Assembly (NCBI GenBank): GCA_964035575.1
Contig: OZ037846.1
Location: 27,501 to 91,500 of the forward strand
Source: Rhynchopus sp. YZ270_cl-10
Taxonomy: Eukaryota > Euglenozoa > Diplonemea > Diplonemida > Diplonemidae
DNA: 64,000 bases
Direction of reading: 5' to 3'
Shown here: positions 20,582 to 30,734 of the stretch, in pieces
Layout: each line of letters opens with the position of its first letter
How positions within the stretch are numbered: position 1 is the first letter of the stretch
Made by a program: the position numbers and the translations under genes
Notes under the pieces: generated by a model
Told to the model about the DNA's origin: nothing
Databases searched by the model: none
The model's input: the letters and a program-made list of their open reading frames with translations, nothing else

Positions 20582-23556
20582 ATGCAGAAGTCGTAGTGGC
20601 AGTTTGTTTCGTCCCGCTTCAGTGTATTAAACGTGGCACCGGACGCGCTCTTGCTCACTTCGAAGTTCCGTGTCTCGCCAAAGCTCCTTTTGTACAAGGC
20701 GCACTGCGTCACCTCGTCAGGCAGGCCGCAAGGAGGGTACCCGTTCAGCAGCACAGCCCCCGTGAGCAGGTTCACAGAGTAGTGGTTGTCCCCTGCTACG
20801 GCTGCGAAGCAGCACGTCGGCTTTCCTGCCAACGTGTAATTTCCCCAGCCGGCAACATGTTTCGGCATCCTGCCGAAGATCTTCCGCAACCCTGGAGTGA
20901 TCACTGCGTCAGGGTCCGCCTGTGCGTGACTCATCACATCGCTCAGCCTGTGCGCCGCAACCCGTCGCACAGTCGCCAATGACACCGGATGCTCCTCGTC
21001 CGACCTGGCGAGGCACTGACGGAACCTGAAGAGCTCCTCCACAAGCAGAGCCGCGTCTGCAGCAGTCAACTTCGGGACAAGGAAGCAGCGTATGGCGTAC
21101 GCAGTCATCACAGCCTCCTTGTCTTTGTCGTGGGCCACCTTCTCCCTCCACCCAGCTGCCACCCCCCTCCACAGAAATGGAAGCCTCTGACCACACGGAT
21201 CAGATGAGAACTGGCTGATGAAGCACGACAGGTCTGCCAGCACTGGGAACCCCTTGTGATCCCGAGGGCACTCACGCACCTCCTCTGCGAGCTGTGCAAA
21301 GGCGGCAACAAGCTTTGCGACAAGAGGATCAGAAGGGCGGAACAGGTCTTCTGCTTCTTTGAAGGTCTCGCCGTCTTCCTTCCTCGCGAACCCCTCTGTG
21401 AAGGCGCCGAGCTGGTGCGCAGAGTGGCGCAGCAGCTCAGCCACACTCGCCTCTGCAAACGGGAGGGAGCGTTCCGTCACAATCCTGAGGATCTTCCTCC
21501 ACACCGAGAACGAGAAGGACCTCACACCTGCGAAGGCAAGGTGCCCCTTCACTGTGAAGGCATGTGGCTTCAGCTGTATGGTGGCGTACCCTCTGTTCCC
21601 TGCGGTGTGCTCCTGCCCCGACCTTGAGTCTTCGGGTGGGAGGAGAAAAGCCCGGAACTCCGGACGCAAACCCTTGAACGCCGCCCTGCTGTAGTACTCT
21701 GTGGTGTGCCTCTGTAACACAGCGAAGGGGGTGTCATGCGCCCACAGCGTCGACCCAACGTCTGGATACCACGTTACCTGAGTAGCAGACCAGATGTCCT
21801 CAACGTCAGAAGGGCCGTATGACTTAGGCACGCGAATTTCCGAGGTGGGGGTAAAATGGACATCTCTCTGGGCAGGCGATGGGAACGCTGAGCGCCTGTC
21901 GTAGTGGGTGGCCCAACTTTCGCACCAAGGCAATTGTCCCGTCGTTCCTTTGCTTCCTCTCGATAGCATCCGCTGCGAGTCGAAGGAAAGGCACATCAGC
22001 ACGTCAAGATCTTGGTCCATCAGGATGTAGAATAGAACGGGAAGTGCGCGGTGTGCCTGTTCCGGCAGCGGGCACGCAACATACTTCGGGGGCGCCTTGG
22101 TGTCCCGTATACGTTCCTCCAAAATATCGATTTCTCTGTCCTGTTTTCTTATTTCCCAGACTTGCCCGATCCAGTAGGAAACTTTAGCTGCCTTTGCTTC
22201 GACTAGTTCTCTCCTCAAACACTCAAGCTCCTTCTTCTTCTTCTTTAGATCCTTCATGTACTGTTCTTGCTTGGCAGTGACCGCGGCACGCTCCGCCTCC
22301 CATCTCTGCTGGATCTCTGCAGACCCGTTTGCATACTCCCTCGCAAAATCCATCGTACCTTCAGCACTCGAGCCCTGCAGCGAGAAGACACGCCGTCCGG
22401 CCCCCGACGAGAATCGTTGCAAGTACTTCGCGAGTTGCTTCACCTGGGTGCGGGTTTCCTTCTTGTCCGTCGACACGTGGCTCAGTGAGGTGTATTCCAA
22501 CGCAACACCGTAACCCGCCAGTATGGGCCACCTCTGGACACACATGTGGTGCACGACTACGTACGCCGACACAACCACAACCATCTCGTGGCTTCGGGAA
22601 ATCAGCGACGCACCCTTGACAAGCGCCTGGTACCCTTTAACGATCGCTTTGATGCTGTTTGTATCGCACTGAGCCAACTCCCCACCGCATGAGACTGTGG
22701 AGACAAGGCGTGCGAAGTACTTCTCCACACTGGCCACCACCAGCTCAGGCGACGCCGCAGAGTTCTGTTGCATCCACAAATTCAAATGTGCCGCACTGCA
22801 GTCGTTCACAAGCGGGATACATTGTATCGCTTTCGCAGCTCTGGCCGCTACATCCTCATTCGCAACTGAATCGCTTGGCGGTGGGATGAGGGCAAGGCCA
22901 ACATCAAGCACAGTGTGGGCCCCGATCTCCCCGAGTCTGCGCTTTTGTGCACCCCCGTCTGCCTGTTGTTGCAGAAGAGCGTCGAGGTCTCGCTTGCATG
23001 CAGACAGCGGCTTCACGACGTCGGCGTCAATGTCAATGTCCTTGCGGTCCTCGGTGTACAGCAGTGCACGGCTCACTGCACTCTCCATGATCCCGACGAC
23101 TTCGTTGCACCCCCCCTGGCTGAGTGGGGTGACTGCATCCCCGAGCCAGGTCTGCGCCATCCACACGTCGAAGTCCAGCAACAACCTATCGCTGAGACGT
23201 CTCCCCAGCAACCGTGGCAAGATGCCACAAGATATCAAAATCCAAGGCCACGACGGCTGAGATGAAAAATCAGACTTGCAAACCTGGGGCACCGCTGACG
23301 TCTCCGTTGCCGCCATCCTCCCTGCACACTCGATAAACTGCGGGGAGGGCTTGCTGCCTTTCCACTCTTTCCATATCAGATTGAGAGCCTCCGCAAACTT
23401 CTGGTCAAACTTTTGCATCTCAGCCTCTGCCACATCCCCGATCGCTACTGTTTGGCACCCACACCAGTCACTGCTGTACTCCAGACGACCTACGCTAACT
23501 ACCTCCGGAGCAGACGTCATCCACATCACTCCTACTGCACAACAGCACACACCCAT
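20368..23556 (-). CDS. DUF6606/DUF3638-type giant protein, N-terminal part
   Basis: Open frame of 1062 codons that continues into the downstream ORF of the same gene. The start resembles the DUF6606 region (PEVVSVGRLEYSSDW). Residues about 415-485 form a strong coiled coil (KKKKKELECLRRELVEAK). Near the end, NYTLAGKPTCCFAAV, YSVNLLTGAVLLNGYPP and RIFEIREEDGE match the stretch just before DUF3638 in the family. Homologous sequence in this frame stops at THWHDAR (about 20430) and resumes one base out of frame in the next ORF, consistent with loss of one base. The join lies inside a 213-bp overlap and has no plausible intron. Pseudogene, sequencing error and recoding are all possible. Confidence 0.8.
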   Translation of the reverse strand: MGVCCCAVGVMWMTSAPEVVSVGRLEYSSDWCGCQTVAIGDVAEAEMQKFDQKFAEALNLIWKEWKGSKPSPQFIECAGRMAATETSAVPQVCKSDFSSQPSWPWILISCGILPRLLGRRLSDRLLLDFDVWMAQTWLGDAVTPLSQGGCNEVVGIMESAVSRALLYTEDRKDIDIDADVVKPLSACKRDLDALLQQQADGGAQKRRLGEIGAHTVLDVGLALIPPPSDSVANEDVAARAAKAIQCIPLVNDCSAAHLNLWMQQNSAASPELVVASVEKYFARLVSTVSCGGELAQCDTNSIKAIVKGYQALVKGASLISRSHEMVVVVSAYVVVHHMCVQRWPILAGYGVALEYTSLSHVSTDKKETRTQVKQLAKYLQRFSSGAGRRVFSLQGSSAEGTMDFAREYANGSAEIQQRWEAERAAVTAKQEQYMKDLKKKKKELECLRRELVEAKAAKVSYWIGQVWEIRKQDREIDILEERIRDTKAPPKYVACPLPEQAHRALPVLFYILMDQDLDVLMCLSFDSQRMLSRGSKGTTGQLPWCESWATHYDRRSAFPSPAQRDVHFTPTSEIRVPKSYGPSDVEDIWSATQVTWYPDVGSTLWAHDTPFAVLQRHTTEYYSRAAFKGLRPEFRAFLLPPEDSRSGQEHTAGNRGYATIQLKPHAFTVKGHLAFAGVRSFSFSVWRKILRIVTERSLPFAEASVAELLRHSAHQLGAFTEGFARKEDGETFKEAEDLFRPSDPLVAKLVAAFAQLAEEVRECPRDHKGFPVLADLSCFISQFSSDPCGQRLPFLWRGVAAGWREKVAHDKDKEAVMTAYAIRCFLVPKLTAADAALLVEELFRFRQCLARSDEEHPVSLATVRRVAAHRLSDVMSHAQADPDAVITPGLRKIFGRMPKHVAGWGNYTLAGKPTCCFAAVAGDNHYSVNLLTGAVLLNGYPPCGLPDEVTQCALYKRSFGETRNFEVSKSASGATFNTLKRDETNCHYDFCICSGTGRVRIFEIREEDGEDSKSELVSLQEAEWSVANLPKMLVDLHTHWHDARQQRCGSGRSRTSTRGCTT

Positions 23557-23758
23557 ACTGGTCGTATTGTTGTTTGATGTGTATCGTCACCCCGTCTTCA
23601 CGCACACGGTTCGCCCCTGAAAGCGTAGCCACAGCGCCTTTTACACGATTGAAGTCCTCTCCTAGCGTTGTACACTGCGACACAAAATTCTTCAACAGAC
23701 ATATCAACGAAGAGAACGACTCTTCCTTGTACACACGGCGTGTTGCGTTTGGATGCAT
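23557..23758 (-). CDS. Upstream piece of the DUF6606 region in a shifted frame
   Basis: A minus-strand frame opening at 23758 reads EESFSSLICLLKNFVSQC and GANRVREDGVTIHIKQQ, which resembles the DUF6606 segment that precedes the EVVSVGRLEYS part of the main ORF. The frame has to change by one base near 23565 to continue. The gene's true N-terminus further upstream was not found, so the gene may be 5'-truncated. Confidence 0.45.
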
Positions 23759-23967
23759 CTGGGGTTTGAAAGAGGGCGGAGGTATGTGGCGGTGTGGCTG
23801 GGCTCTTCACGAAGTATACGATCTAAGACTGAAGAGGTGCGGAACACAGCGGAGTGAGGTGCGTATGTACGCCCTCAGGGGGGATGTGAAAGACGTGCTA
23901 GATGAAAGGTTTTCGGTGAAAATTGTTTGTTTTTTTCTTGTGATGTTCGCTGTGTGGTGGAAACTTT

Positions 23968-24249
23968 TTATTTTTGTGTGGGGTGGGGTGGGAGGATTGA
24001 CGGTCGAAGAGTTAGCTGAGGCACTGCATCAGAACTGTGGTGAGCCAATCCAAACAAATACCAGCACATCCTGTTTGTAAATTCTGAACACGCAAGCTTC
24101 AGCGTCTGCACGCCTGTCTCAAACACACGCACGCCGTCGTCGCTGCCAGTGGCAAAGTGCATGCCGTCGCTCGAGAACGCAACAGAGAGCACCCTCGCAT
24201 GGTGCTGCACCTTGAAGCGGCATGTGAGGCAGGCTCCGTGGGCACATCA
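23968..24249 (-). pseudogene. WD40-repeat fragment
   Basis: One clear WD40 blade is readable: HHARVLSVAFSSDGMHFATG followed by SDDGVRVFETG. The frame is closed by a stop just upstream (about 24247) and continues into non-WD40 sequence (from RMCWYLFGL), so only one repeat remains. A downstream GTATTTG could be a splice donor, so it could instead be an isolated exon of a larger gene. No other blades were seen nearby. Confidence 0.5.
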
Positions 24250-24394
24250 TTGCCATCGTGTCCGGCTCTGTGCACCCGAGGAATGAAAAGCAGCTGAACA
24301 ACTATAAAAAAAAACAATTACCACTTCGTCCCAGAATTGGGAAGCAGAGGGTAGGGTTTGAGGGTGCACTTACTGATTAGGAAAGCAGATGTAT

Positions 24395-24572
24395 TGATCC
24401 GAAAGCAACGAGACGCAAGCACCCTGCGTGTGGATGGTCCCAGGGGAAACAAAAGCGAACGGTGTCGGAAACATGAAGTCACAAAAGTGGCAACGTCAGA
24501 AAACGTGGCTCCAACGCTCCAAGGTTGTGCAGAACACTCAAAGCCACAGAGAACAAAACACAACATAAGAAC
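24395..24572. repeat. Direct repeat, copy 1 (partner 24855-25042)
   Basis: Both copies begin TCCGAAAGCAACGAGACGCA and run to CAAAGCCACAGAGAAC with few differences. They lie between the WD40 fragment and cyclase A. No coding signal; short ORFs in both are shared only because of the duplication. Confidence 0.8.
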
Positions 24573-24854
24573 CGCATCAATACTGGAAAGCATGATTTTG
24601 TGAAACATAGGGCAACGAAATGAACGAAGTTAAGTTAATGGACTGCGAAACGTATTCCTCAGTAAAATATTTTGGACGGAAGGTTTCAACTTAGCGGCAG
24701 GCACTTGACAATGACCCACCGCGAAGAAATAGCTGAAATCGAAAAATTTTCGCGTCCTGTGTTTTGTTGTTAGTAGGGCTGATGTAACTATCACATGCAT
24801 ATTGCAGAGTGCCTATCCCCTTACCTCACTCGAATTCGATCGCACAAATCCCAG

Positions 24855-25042
24855 TATCCGAAAGCAACGAGACGCAACCACCCTGCGTGTGGATGTTCCC
24901 AGGGGAAACAAAAGCGAACGGTGCAAAGAGTTCGGAGCAATGAAGTCACAAAAGTGGCAACGTCAGAAAACGTGGCTCCGACGCTCCAAGGTTGTGCAGA
25001 ACACTCAAAGCCACAGAGAACATAACATACGAACCGCATAAA
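24855..25042. repeat. Direct repeat, copy 2 (partner 24395-24572)
   Basis: See the first copy. This one has a small insertion near AAGAGTTCGGAGCAATG. The remaining sequence from 25043 to the end of cyclase A at 25384 shows nothing recognisable. Confidence 0.8.
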
Positions 25043-25383
25043 ACAATAATACAAATAATGACCTAAGAAACATAAAAGAAAGTGACCCGAAGCAGCTCTG
25101 TCTTGTATAAACATCACATCCTGTGGACATTAGACCACAGGACAGCATTTATCTATAAAAACATTTGCTGTGGAAGAACTCACGACACATCGTCGCACAT
25201 GTTGCATGCACCCTGTAAAGGGCAGCAGCAAGAGAAAAAGTTGCAAGGCAGACACGAACAAACAGATGATCAGTTCGGGATGCTCTCATTCCAATTGCTA
25301 TAATTGCGGGAACATAACGGTACGTGAGAATTGCGATTCACAAATGAGATACACTAAAAGTCCAAAGCTTATTTCAAGACGAT

Positions 25384-27516
25384 TTAGAGGCTGGTGACGT
25401 CCTTGGCTGTCGACACCACACGATACGCAGAAGATGCCTTGTGCGCCACAATCATGTGCTCGAGTGACTTCGGCAGTGCCCCACTCGGCAGCTCGTAGAG
25501 ACACACATTGCCACAACGCACAGCCTCCTCGCAGAGCGTCCAGGAGCGGCGCACTGTCGACCCCATGACGGTCACGAAACGCTGCTTGCGTGCACCTACG
25601 TCACCATGCTGCACAACCCCGCTCACAAACCCAGCACCAGAGACATGGCTGCTGTCTTGGACGCGTTGTGCAAAGCGCAGTGCGGCTTCCATATGTGCAG
25701 AGGATGCGCGTGTCAGGTTCCATCCGATGCAGACGCAGTTCCCGAGTACAGAGACAAGCGTGCCGCCGCTCTGGTCCAGGGAGACAGTGAGAATGGAGAG
25801 CCCTGCACTCATGTTGTGCAGTGTGTGTGCGTGGCCGTCCTCGCCAACAAGCAGCTCGACAACACCGAGCGTTGCGTCAAAAGGCTTTGGTGTCATCTGC
25901 CGCGCGAACTCCCTGGGGGACATGCTCAGGTTGCTCAGAGAAGAGTCAGACCCATCTACACCTGCGCGCCACTTGTCGCGCAAGGGGTTCGCCTTACGTC
26001 CTGCAAGTGCAGCCGGCCACACACATTGAACAAACGTGGTCCCCGACACACCCTTCAAGTCAACCGCCTCCGACTCACCAACAAAGGCACGAAGTGACCT
26101 GCAGTCAGACGTCCACAGGTCAGATCGAATCGCCACAGCGCCAGGTTGGCAACTACTTTCAAGGCGTGATGCGACGTTGACAGTGTGTCCGAAGTAGTCC
26201 GTTCTCCCGGTCAGACTGCTTTGCTCCACAGTGACAGGCCCTGTGTTGATCCCAATGCGGACAGTGAGACCACACCACAGCAAGCCCTGCTCAGCGCAGA
26301 TCGGTGCGTCCTCCATAAGAGACGGCGGCCACTCCGCCTCGCGCAGCCGTTCGTGCACCTTCAGCGCAAAGTCCATCCCGTCCTGTGTCGTCGCAAAGGC
26401 AATCATGAAGGCGTCGCCAATCGTCTTCACCTCGTAGCCGCCGAAGGTGTGCATCACGTCCCGTATCACAGCGTTGTGGATGCGCAGCCCAGCACGCATC
26501 CCGTCAGGTGCAGCTTCCCAGATCGACGTAGACTGAAGGATGTCTGTAAAGACGATGGTTGCTCTCTCGCTGTCGAGCCCTGGCGGTGCCACGGTGGCGT
26601 GCTGCGCACCGCACATCTCGTCCTCTTCCTCAAACAGCGCAGCAGGGAGGTAGGGACGGTACTTCCGCAGGTTGCCCTCCATCTTGCGCAGCGTTGCGTG
26701 CATCTCCTCTGGGAGCAGCGTCTCCTGTGCATCAAGCATGCGCGCCACACCCTCCACGTCGTACCTTGCCAGCAGCGACGCAATCTCCTGCACAGCGTTG
26801 ATCGTCTGCTGCATTGCCTCCTGCTCCTTGAGAATGCCACGTGCGAAGCCTCGTGTTGCTAAGAAGTCCAGCATGAAGACGGCTACCGATATGGGCAGGC
26901 TCAGCGGCGGGAATTGGACGGGACAGGGCGGCCTTCCACACGACGTGAGAGCAGCGTAATACTGCTGCCTCCCGAAGGGTCCGTCCTGCGGGATGAGGCC
27001 AGGCAGGTCGAGGATGCCGAACCTGAAGCTCTCCTCAAGCGCAAGCATGAAGAGCCACACGACGACCGCAGACACGAGGCCAATGGTGTACCTCGCAGGC
27101 ACCTGCATCACAAGAAGCATGTCGACGATGAGCACCAGCAGCGGCCATGCGGGCGACAGCACCTGACGCCCTGTGACATCCCACAACAACAACACTGCAC
27201 TCTGCGCGTAGAACAGCACAACAATGTGTCCTGACCGCAACGGCAGGCGCAGCAGCACTGCAGCAACGCCCGTACTCTGGATTGACATCATCATGATGTA
27301 CGAGGCCAAGCGCAGCTTCTGTGAGAGGACCTCCTCCAAGATCGACAGCAGCGCAACCATCGCGGTAACGCCCGCAACAACGTTGTAGCAGAAGAACAGT
27401 GCTCGCTTCCTCTGCTCCTTCGTATCCAACGTGCCGTCCAGCGTGCGCACGGCCTCGACCCACCCTCGCCAGCTAGTCTCTGCTTCGCTACCACTCAGCT
27501 CTGTCACTCTATCCAT
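25384..27516 (-). CDS. Multi-pass membrane adenylate cyclase A
   Basis: Encodes 710 aa. Residues about 35-240 hold six or so hydrophobic segments with a QVPARYTIG loop and an EESFRFGILDLPGL motif. A linker (LLKEQ-like ILKEQEAMQQT to KYRPYLPAALF) leads to a class III cyclase domain at about 316-500. That domain has metal Asp in IVFTDI, Lys and second metal Asp in YEVKTIGDAFM, adenine-type Asp in GRTDYFG, and catalytic Asn and Arg in HTVNVASRLES, predicting ATP as substrate. The FTDI motif is followed by LQS, where A' and the receptor cyclase have RAS. A second, degenerate cyclase fold lies at about 560-690 (LSILTVSLDQSGGTLVSVLG, RFVTVMGSTVRRS). It is nearly identical to A' at 34931. Expected role: cAMP production at a membrane. 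Confidence 0.9.
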   Translation of the reverse strand: MDRVTELSGSEAETSWRGWVEAVRTLDGTLDTKEQRKRALFFCYNVVAGVTAMVALLSILEEVLSQKLRLASYIMMMSIQSTGVAAVLLRLPLRSGHIVVLFYAQSAVLLLWDVTGRQVLSPAWPLLVLIVDMLLVMQVPARYTIGLVSAVVVWLFMLALEESFRFGILDLPGLIPQDGPFGRQQYYAALTSCGRPPCPVQFPPLSLPISVAVFMLDFLATRGFARGILKEQEAMQQTINAVQEIASLLARYDVEGVARMLDAQETLLPEEMHATLRKMEGNLRKYRPYLPAALFEEEDEMCGAQHATVAPPGLDSERATIVFTDILQSTSIWEAAPDGMRAGLRIHNAVIRDVMHTFGGYEVKTIGDAFMIAFATTQDGMDFALKVHERLREAEWPPSLMEDAPICAEQGLLWCGLTVRIGINTGPVTVEQSSLTGRTDYFGHTVNVASRLESSCQPGAVAIRSDLWTSDCRSLRAFVGESEAVDLKGVSGTTFVQCVWPAALAGRKANPLRDKWRAGVDGSDSSLSNLSMSPREFARQMTPKPFDATLGVVELLVGEDGHAHTLHNMSAGLSILTVSLDQSGGTLVSVLGNCVCIGWNLTRASSAHMEAALRFAQRVQDSSHVSGAGFVSGVVQHGDVGARKQRFVTVMGSTVRRSWTLCEEAVRCGNVCLYELPSGALPKSLEHMIVAHKASSAYRVVSTAKDVTSL

Positions 27517-27830
27517 CTCCCTTACCTGAAAGTATCACCGCAAAAGAGAATTTGAAAGGACAAAAAAATAAAGCACGCCGTGGAACGCGAAAGGCTGGCA
27601 AAACTGTAGTTGTTGATACAGGCACCTCCGACCCAAAAAACGTCAAAACAACGCGGTACTTTTTGTGCGAAATGCAAAAAATAAAATAAAATCAAAAATG
27701 GGTTTCTGTGGTGGAGTTGGTGGAGGGGATCTGAAATGGAGAGAAAAAATGGAGCGCGGATGACATCAAAAAGGGGGAAGGGAAAAATTTCACTTGTATC
27801 GTTGTAGTAACTTCTAGCAAATTAGATTCA
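27517..27830 (-). promoter_or_regulatory. Upstream region conserved between cyclases A and A'
   Basis: About 300 bp upstream of A matches the region 37070-37440 upstream of A' in blocks: CCTGAAAGTAT next to the start, AAATCAAAAATGGGTTTCTG, and TCGTTGTAGTAACTTCTA. The A' version has extra sequence between blocks. The blocks probably include the promoter and 5' untranslated region duplicated with the gene; no defined site was identified. Confidence 0.4.
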
Positions 27831-27924
27831 TGCCCTTGAGCACGGTGGAGTCCACCCGACTCTTTTGGGGCATGGGCTACATAGTCCCTTTGGCATACCC
27901 CGAAGGCGAATTCCCAAAATTCCT

Positions 27925-27977
27925 GGACCACATTCGCCCTACATTCGGATCCGAATATAGGGCGAATACGGTGGTCC
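27925..27977. repeat. 53-bp near-palindrome (tiny MITE-like)
   Basis: GGACCACATTCGCCCTA at one end is inverted as TAGGGCGAATACGGTGGTCC at the other, around a GGATCC centre. No duplication of flanking bases is evident. Confidence 0.55.
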
Positions 27978-28207
27978 CTACATACACGAGGACGCACGTT
28001 TGCGGGTTTGCGGAATACGTGGACCTGCTGGAGGCAAGCGGCGGCGTACGAGGAGATCGTGCAACCTGAGATTGATCGCATCAACACTCTGCCCGGGACA
28101 ACCACACCGGCTTGATAGTCCAAGCTCAAGAAGCAGCACCTCAGCAGAGGCCATCTGTTCGCCTGAGCCACAGCTGCTGGCGAGCCGGACTCTGACCGAA
28201 CGATCGC

Positions 28208-28507
28208 ATGACGGAGTACTGCAGGGCTCTGAAGCGGATCACCTCAGAGACGGGCATCGGGAAGTACCTGTCTGCCGTTTTGGTCGATGCGGGGTCAGAA
28301 ATTTTGAAGGGTGCTGAAGACCTGAAGGACACTTACCCGACAATCCTCGTCTTGGTGTGTGTGCCACACCTTAAACCGCCTCCTCAACGAGGGACGCGTA
28401 CGGCGGGGAAGAAGGAGACACCTAACGTGTACAACGCATGCTTCGTGTGGAGCAACCAGGTCGTATCTGCGGTAAAGAACACAGAGAACATCAGGTACAT
28501 AATTTAA
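28208..28507 (+). mobile_element. hAT-like transposase relic
   Basis: The plus-strand frame reads GKYLSAVLVDAGSEILKGAE, then LKDTYPTILVLVCVPHL and later SNQVVSAVKNTENIRYI. This resembles the hAT transposase core, where a DNASN-like catalytic motif is followed by a PCAAHCLDL-like motif. Both motifs are altered, and no complete transposase or terminal repeats are visible, so it is a decayed DNA transposon fragment between cyclases A and B. Confidence 0.5.
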
Positions 28508-28647
28508 AATTTTAAAAAAATTCAAAACAAAGGTGCTGCTGTAACGAACCACACAAGAAAAGAAAAGGGTGGCCGCAAAATCCTCGTGAACAAAAAGGGT
28601 TTGTAGTTTGAAGCAAGTGCCAGATGTAAATCTGAAACACAACAGTG

Positions 28648-30384
28648 CTACTTCACGGAACACATCTGAGAGCAACACACAACACTGCACGTCCCAGAAG
28701 GAACTGCGTGTGCTGGTGTGCCAACCCCTCCCGCAGCTGTCCATGCCTCAGCAACGTCAAGGTCAGACTGCTCACCACGCAGGTACCCACGCACCGCTGT
28801 GTTGTACTCCTCCCAATGCTTCTTCCCACCTATCATGTACATCCACTCGTCAACTGCTCTTGTTTTTGGACTTGGTTGAGCCATCAGTTCCGCCACAACC
28901 TGTGCCTCACAGCCAGAGGCAACCTCCACCTTGCACGGAAGCAGACGCAGCTGGTGTTCGCACTCAGCATCGCTGAAGCACATCCTGTTGCACACCACAT
29001 CACACCCCAGCATACGCCCCGCACGTTCCAGCCCGTTCACATCACGCACAAGCTCCCCCACCATGCTGAACCGACGCATCACCTCACAACCCATGTCACC
29101 ACGCAGCACCTTCCCAGTCGCAACACCAGCATTCACCTTCTCACAAAAGCTGCTCGCACCCTTCAGAAGCAGGCTTGCTGCGTGCAGTGCAGATGTGGCA
29201 TGTGTCGCACACTGCTTCGAGGCGTTGAACGAACAGTGGATCCTGTCCCCGATGAACACGTCCACCATCCCACGTCTTGTCTCTGTTGCCTGCAGGGTCT
29301 TCAGGAGGAGAGTGGTGAAGAAGGAGGAGTAGGTCGCACTGTCCTTCTCCAGCAAATGCAGGGTGTCCTTCACGTTCAGCGTCAGCAGGGTTGTCTTTGC
29401 CCAGGAAAGACCCAGTGGCAGGCACACTGGCAAGTTTGATGCTCTCGAATCAAACGAGTCTTCGCCTCTAAGTGTACTTTGCGTGGACTCCGACTGTTCA
29501 TCCACAACTCTGTCCACCTTGTCCACCTCATCCTGAAACGGCAGACACGTCTTCGGGAGGTACGCTTTGTACATGCGCAGGTTCTTCTCCAGTCTCCACA
29601 GGGCAGCAGTCATCCCCTCAGGCAGGTCACCCCCATGCACGTCCAGCATCTCCGCCACCTGCTCCACGTCGTACCCCGCAAGAAGCGACGCAATCTCCTG
29701 CACAACGCTGATCGTGCGCCTCATTGACTCCTGCTCCTTCAGCAAATTGTGCGCAAACCTGCGTGTCACGAAGAAGTCGATCAGGAAGACAGCAAGGGAG
29801 GAAAGGAAGCCAAAAGGGGGGAATGACGTCTTGCAGGGCAAGAACTCGCAGTCCGTCTTTTCTAGAATCACCGCCCTCCTGCTGTGTTCACCTTCGTACG
29901 GCAACAACCCAGGAAGGTCAAACAAGCCAAACCTGAAGGATTCCTCACATGCCATGACACACAGCCACACCACTGTCGCACCCACGAACCGTGCACTGTA
30001 CCGTGATGGGACTTGCATCACAAGCAACATGTCCACACCTAGGATCAGGAGTGGCCAGCCAACAAAACCATAAGTACGTGCGTCCAAATCCCAAATGAAT
30101 ATTCCAATGCCAACGAAGTACATGATGCCCACGACAAACGTGGTGTGCAGTTGCTGCTTGCAGAGCACCTTAACAACGGGAACAAACTCAGCTGTGACGA
30201 CGATGCAAGCCGCAAGTTGGTTAACAATCTGGTGTTGCATGTCGGTCCTCCCCTGATGAACAAATAAAAAAGCCAGAGTCACCATTACTGAAACCACACA
30301 GAACGAAAACATGATGGTGCGCTTCTTCACCTCGTCAGCACTGAGCGACCCGTCAATGGTCAGTACGCTGTTCAGGCACCGCAT
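28648..30384 (-). CDS. Cyclase-like membrane protein B, no canonical catalytic domain
   Basis: Encodes 578 aa from the Met at 30384 (the longer frame needs a GTG start). Residues about 20-220 hold the same multi-pass region as cyclase A (QVPSRYSARFVG, EESFRFGLFDLPGLLP). The linker is also shared (LLKEQESMRRTISVVQEIAS, MYKAYLPKTCLP). The canonical cyclase domain is missing. Instead a single degenerate fold follows at about 330-490: TTLLTLNVKDTLHLLEKD replaces the metal-binding FTDI, FIGDRIHCSF keeps the hairpin IGD, and RFSMVGELVRDVNGLER replaces the catalytic YFG/N/R motifs. It aligns best with the second, degenerate domain of A. Probably catalytically inactive and possibly a partner or regulator of A. 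Confidence 0.85.
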   Translation of the reverse strand: MRCLNSVLTIDGSLSADEVKKRTIMFSFCVVSVMVTLAFLFVHQGRTDMQHQIVNQLAACIVVTAEFVPVVKVLCKQQLHTTFVVGIMYFVGIGIFIWDLDARTYGFVGWPLLILGVDMLLVMQVPSRYSARFVGATVVWLCVMACEESFRFGLFDLPGLLPYEGEHSRRAVILEKTDCEFLPCKTSFPPFGFLSSLAVFLIDFFVTRRFAHNLLKEQESMRRTISVVQEIASLLAGYDVEQVAEMLDVHGGDLPEGMTAALWRLEKNLRMYKAYLPKTCLPFQDEVDKVDRVVDEQSESTQSTLRGEDSFDSRASNLPVCLPLGLSWAKTTLLTLNVKDTLHLLEKDSATYSSFFTTLLLKTLQATETRRGMVDVFIGDRIHCSFNASKQCATHATSALHAASLLLKGASSFCEKVNAGVATGKVLRGDMGCEVMRRFSMVGELVRDVNGLERAGRMLGCDVVCNRMCFSDAECEHQLRLLPCKVEVASGCEAQVVAELMAQPSPKTRAVDEWMYMIGGKKHWEEYNTAVRGYLRGEQSDLDVAEAWTAAGGVGTPAHAVPSGTCSVVCCSQMCSVK

Positions 30385-30734
30385 CGTTGGGCTTTTGATG
30401 TTCACAAAACTTTGCGATGTGTGGAGCAGGGGTGTGTGGATGTGTGTTGTGCACTGGTGGGTGTCGTTGGTGTTAGGTTAATATGCAAGGGTCAACTGTG
30501 CTGCAGAAGACGGTGCACGGTAAAATGCCCATAATGCTCCTGCTGGATGGGAGTGAAGTTGCGGGGACAAAGGGAGGCATACACCTTCCGACTACGACAT
30601 CGACACGTCTACGTGTCTTGTGCACGAGATCACCTGGGGAATGGTGGAACGCGAAGAAGGTGCTGACAGGAAGTCCATCCAGGAAGCTTTGATCAAGATT
30701 CTGGCCTCCGATGGGCTGACAACATTGCACCTAA

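Noticed and set aside
23968-24249. Complete WD40 gene
   Set aside because: Only one blade is readable and a stop closes the frame just upstream; too little for a propeller.
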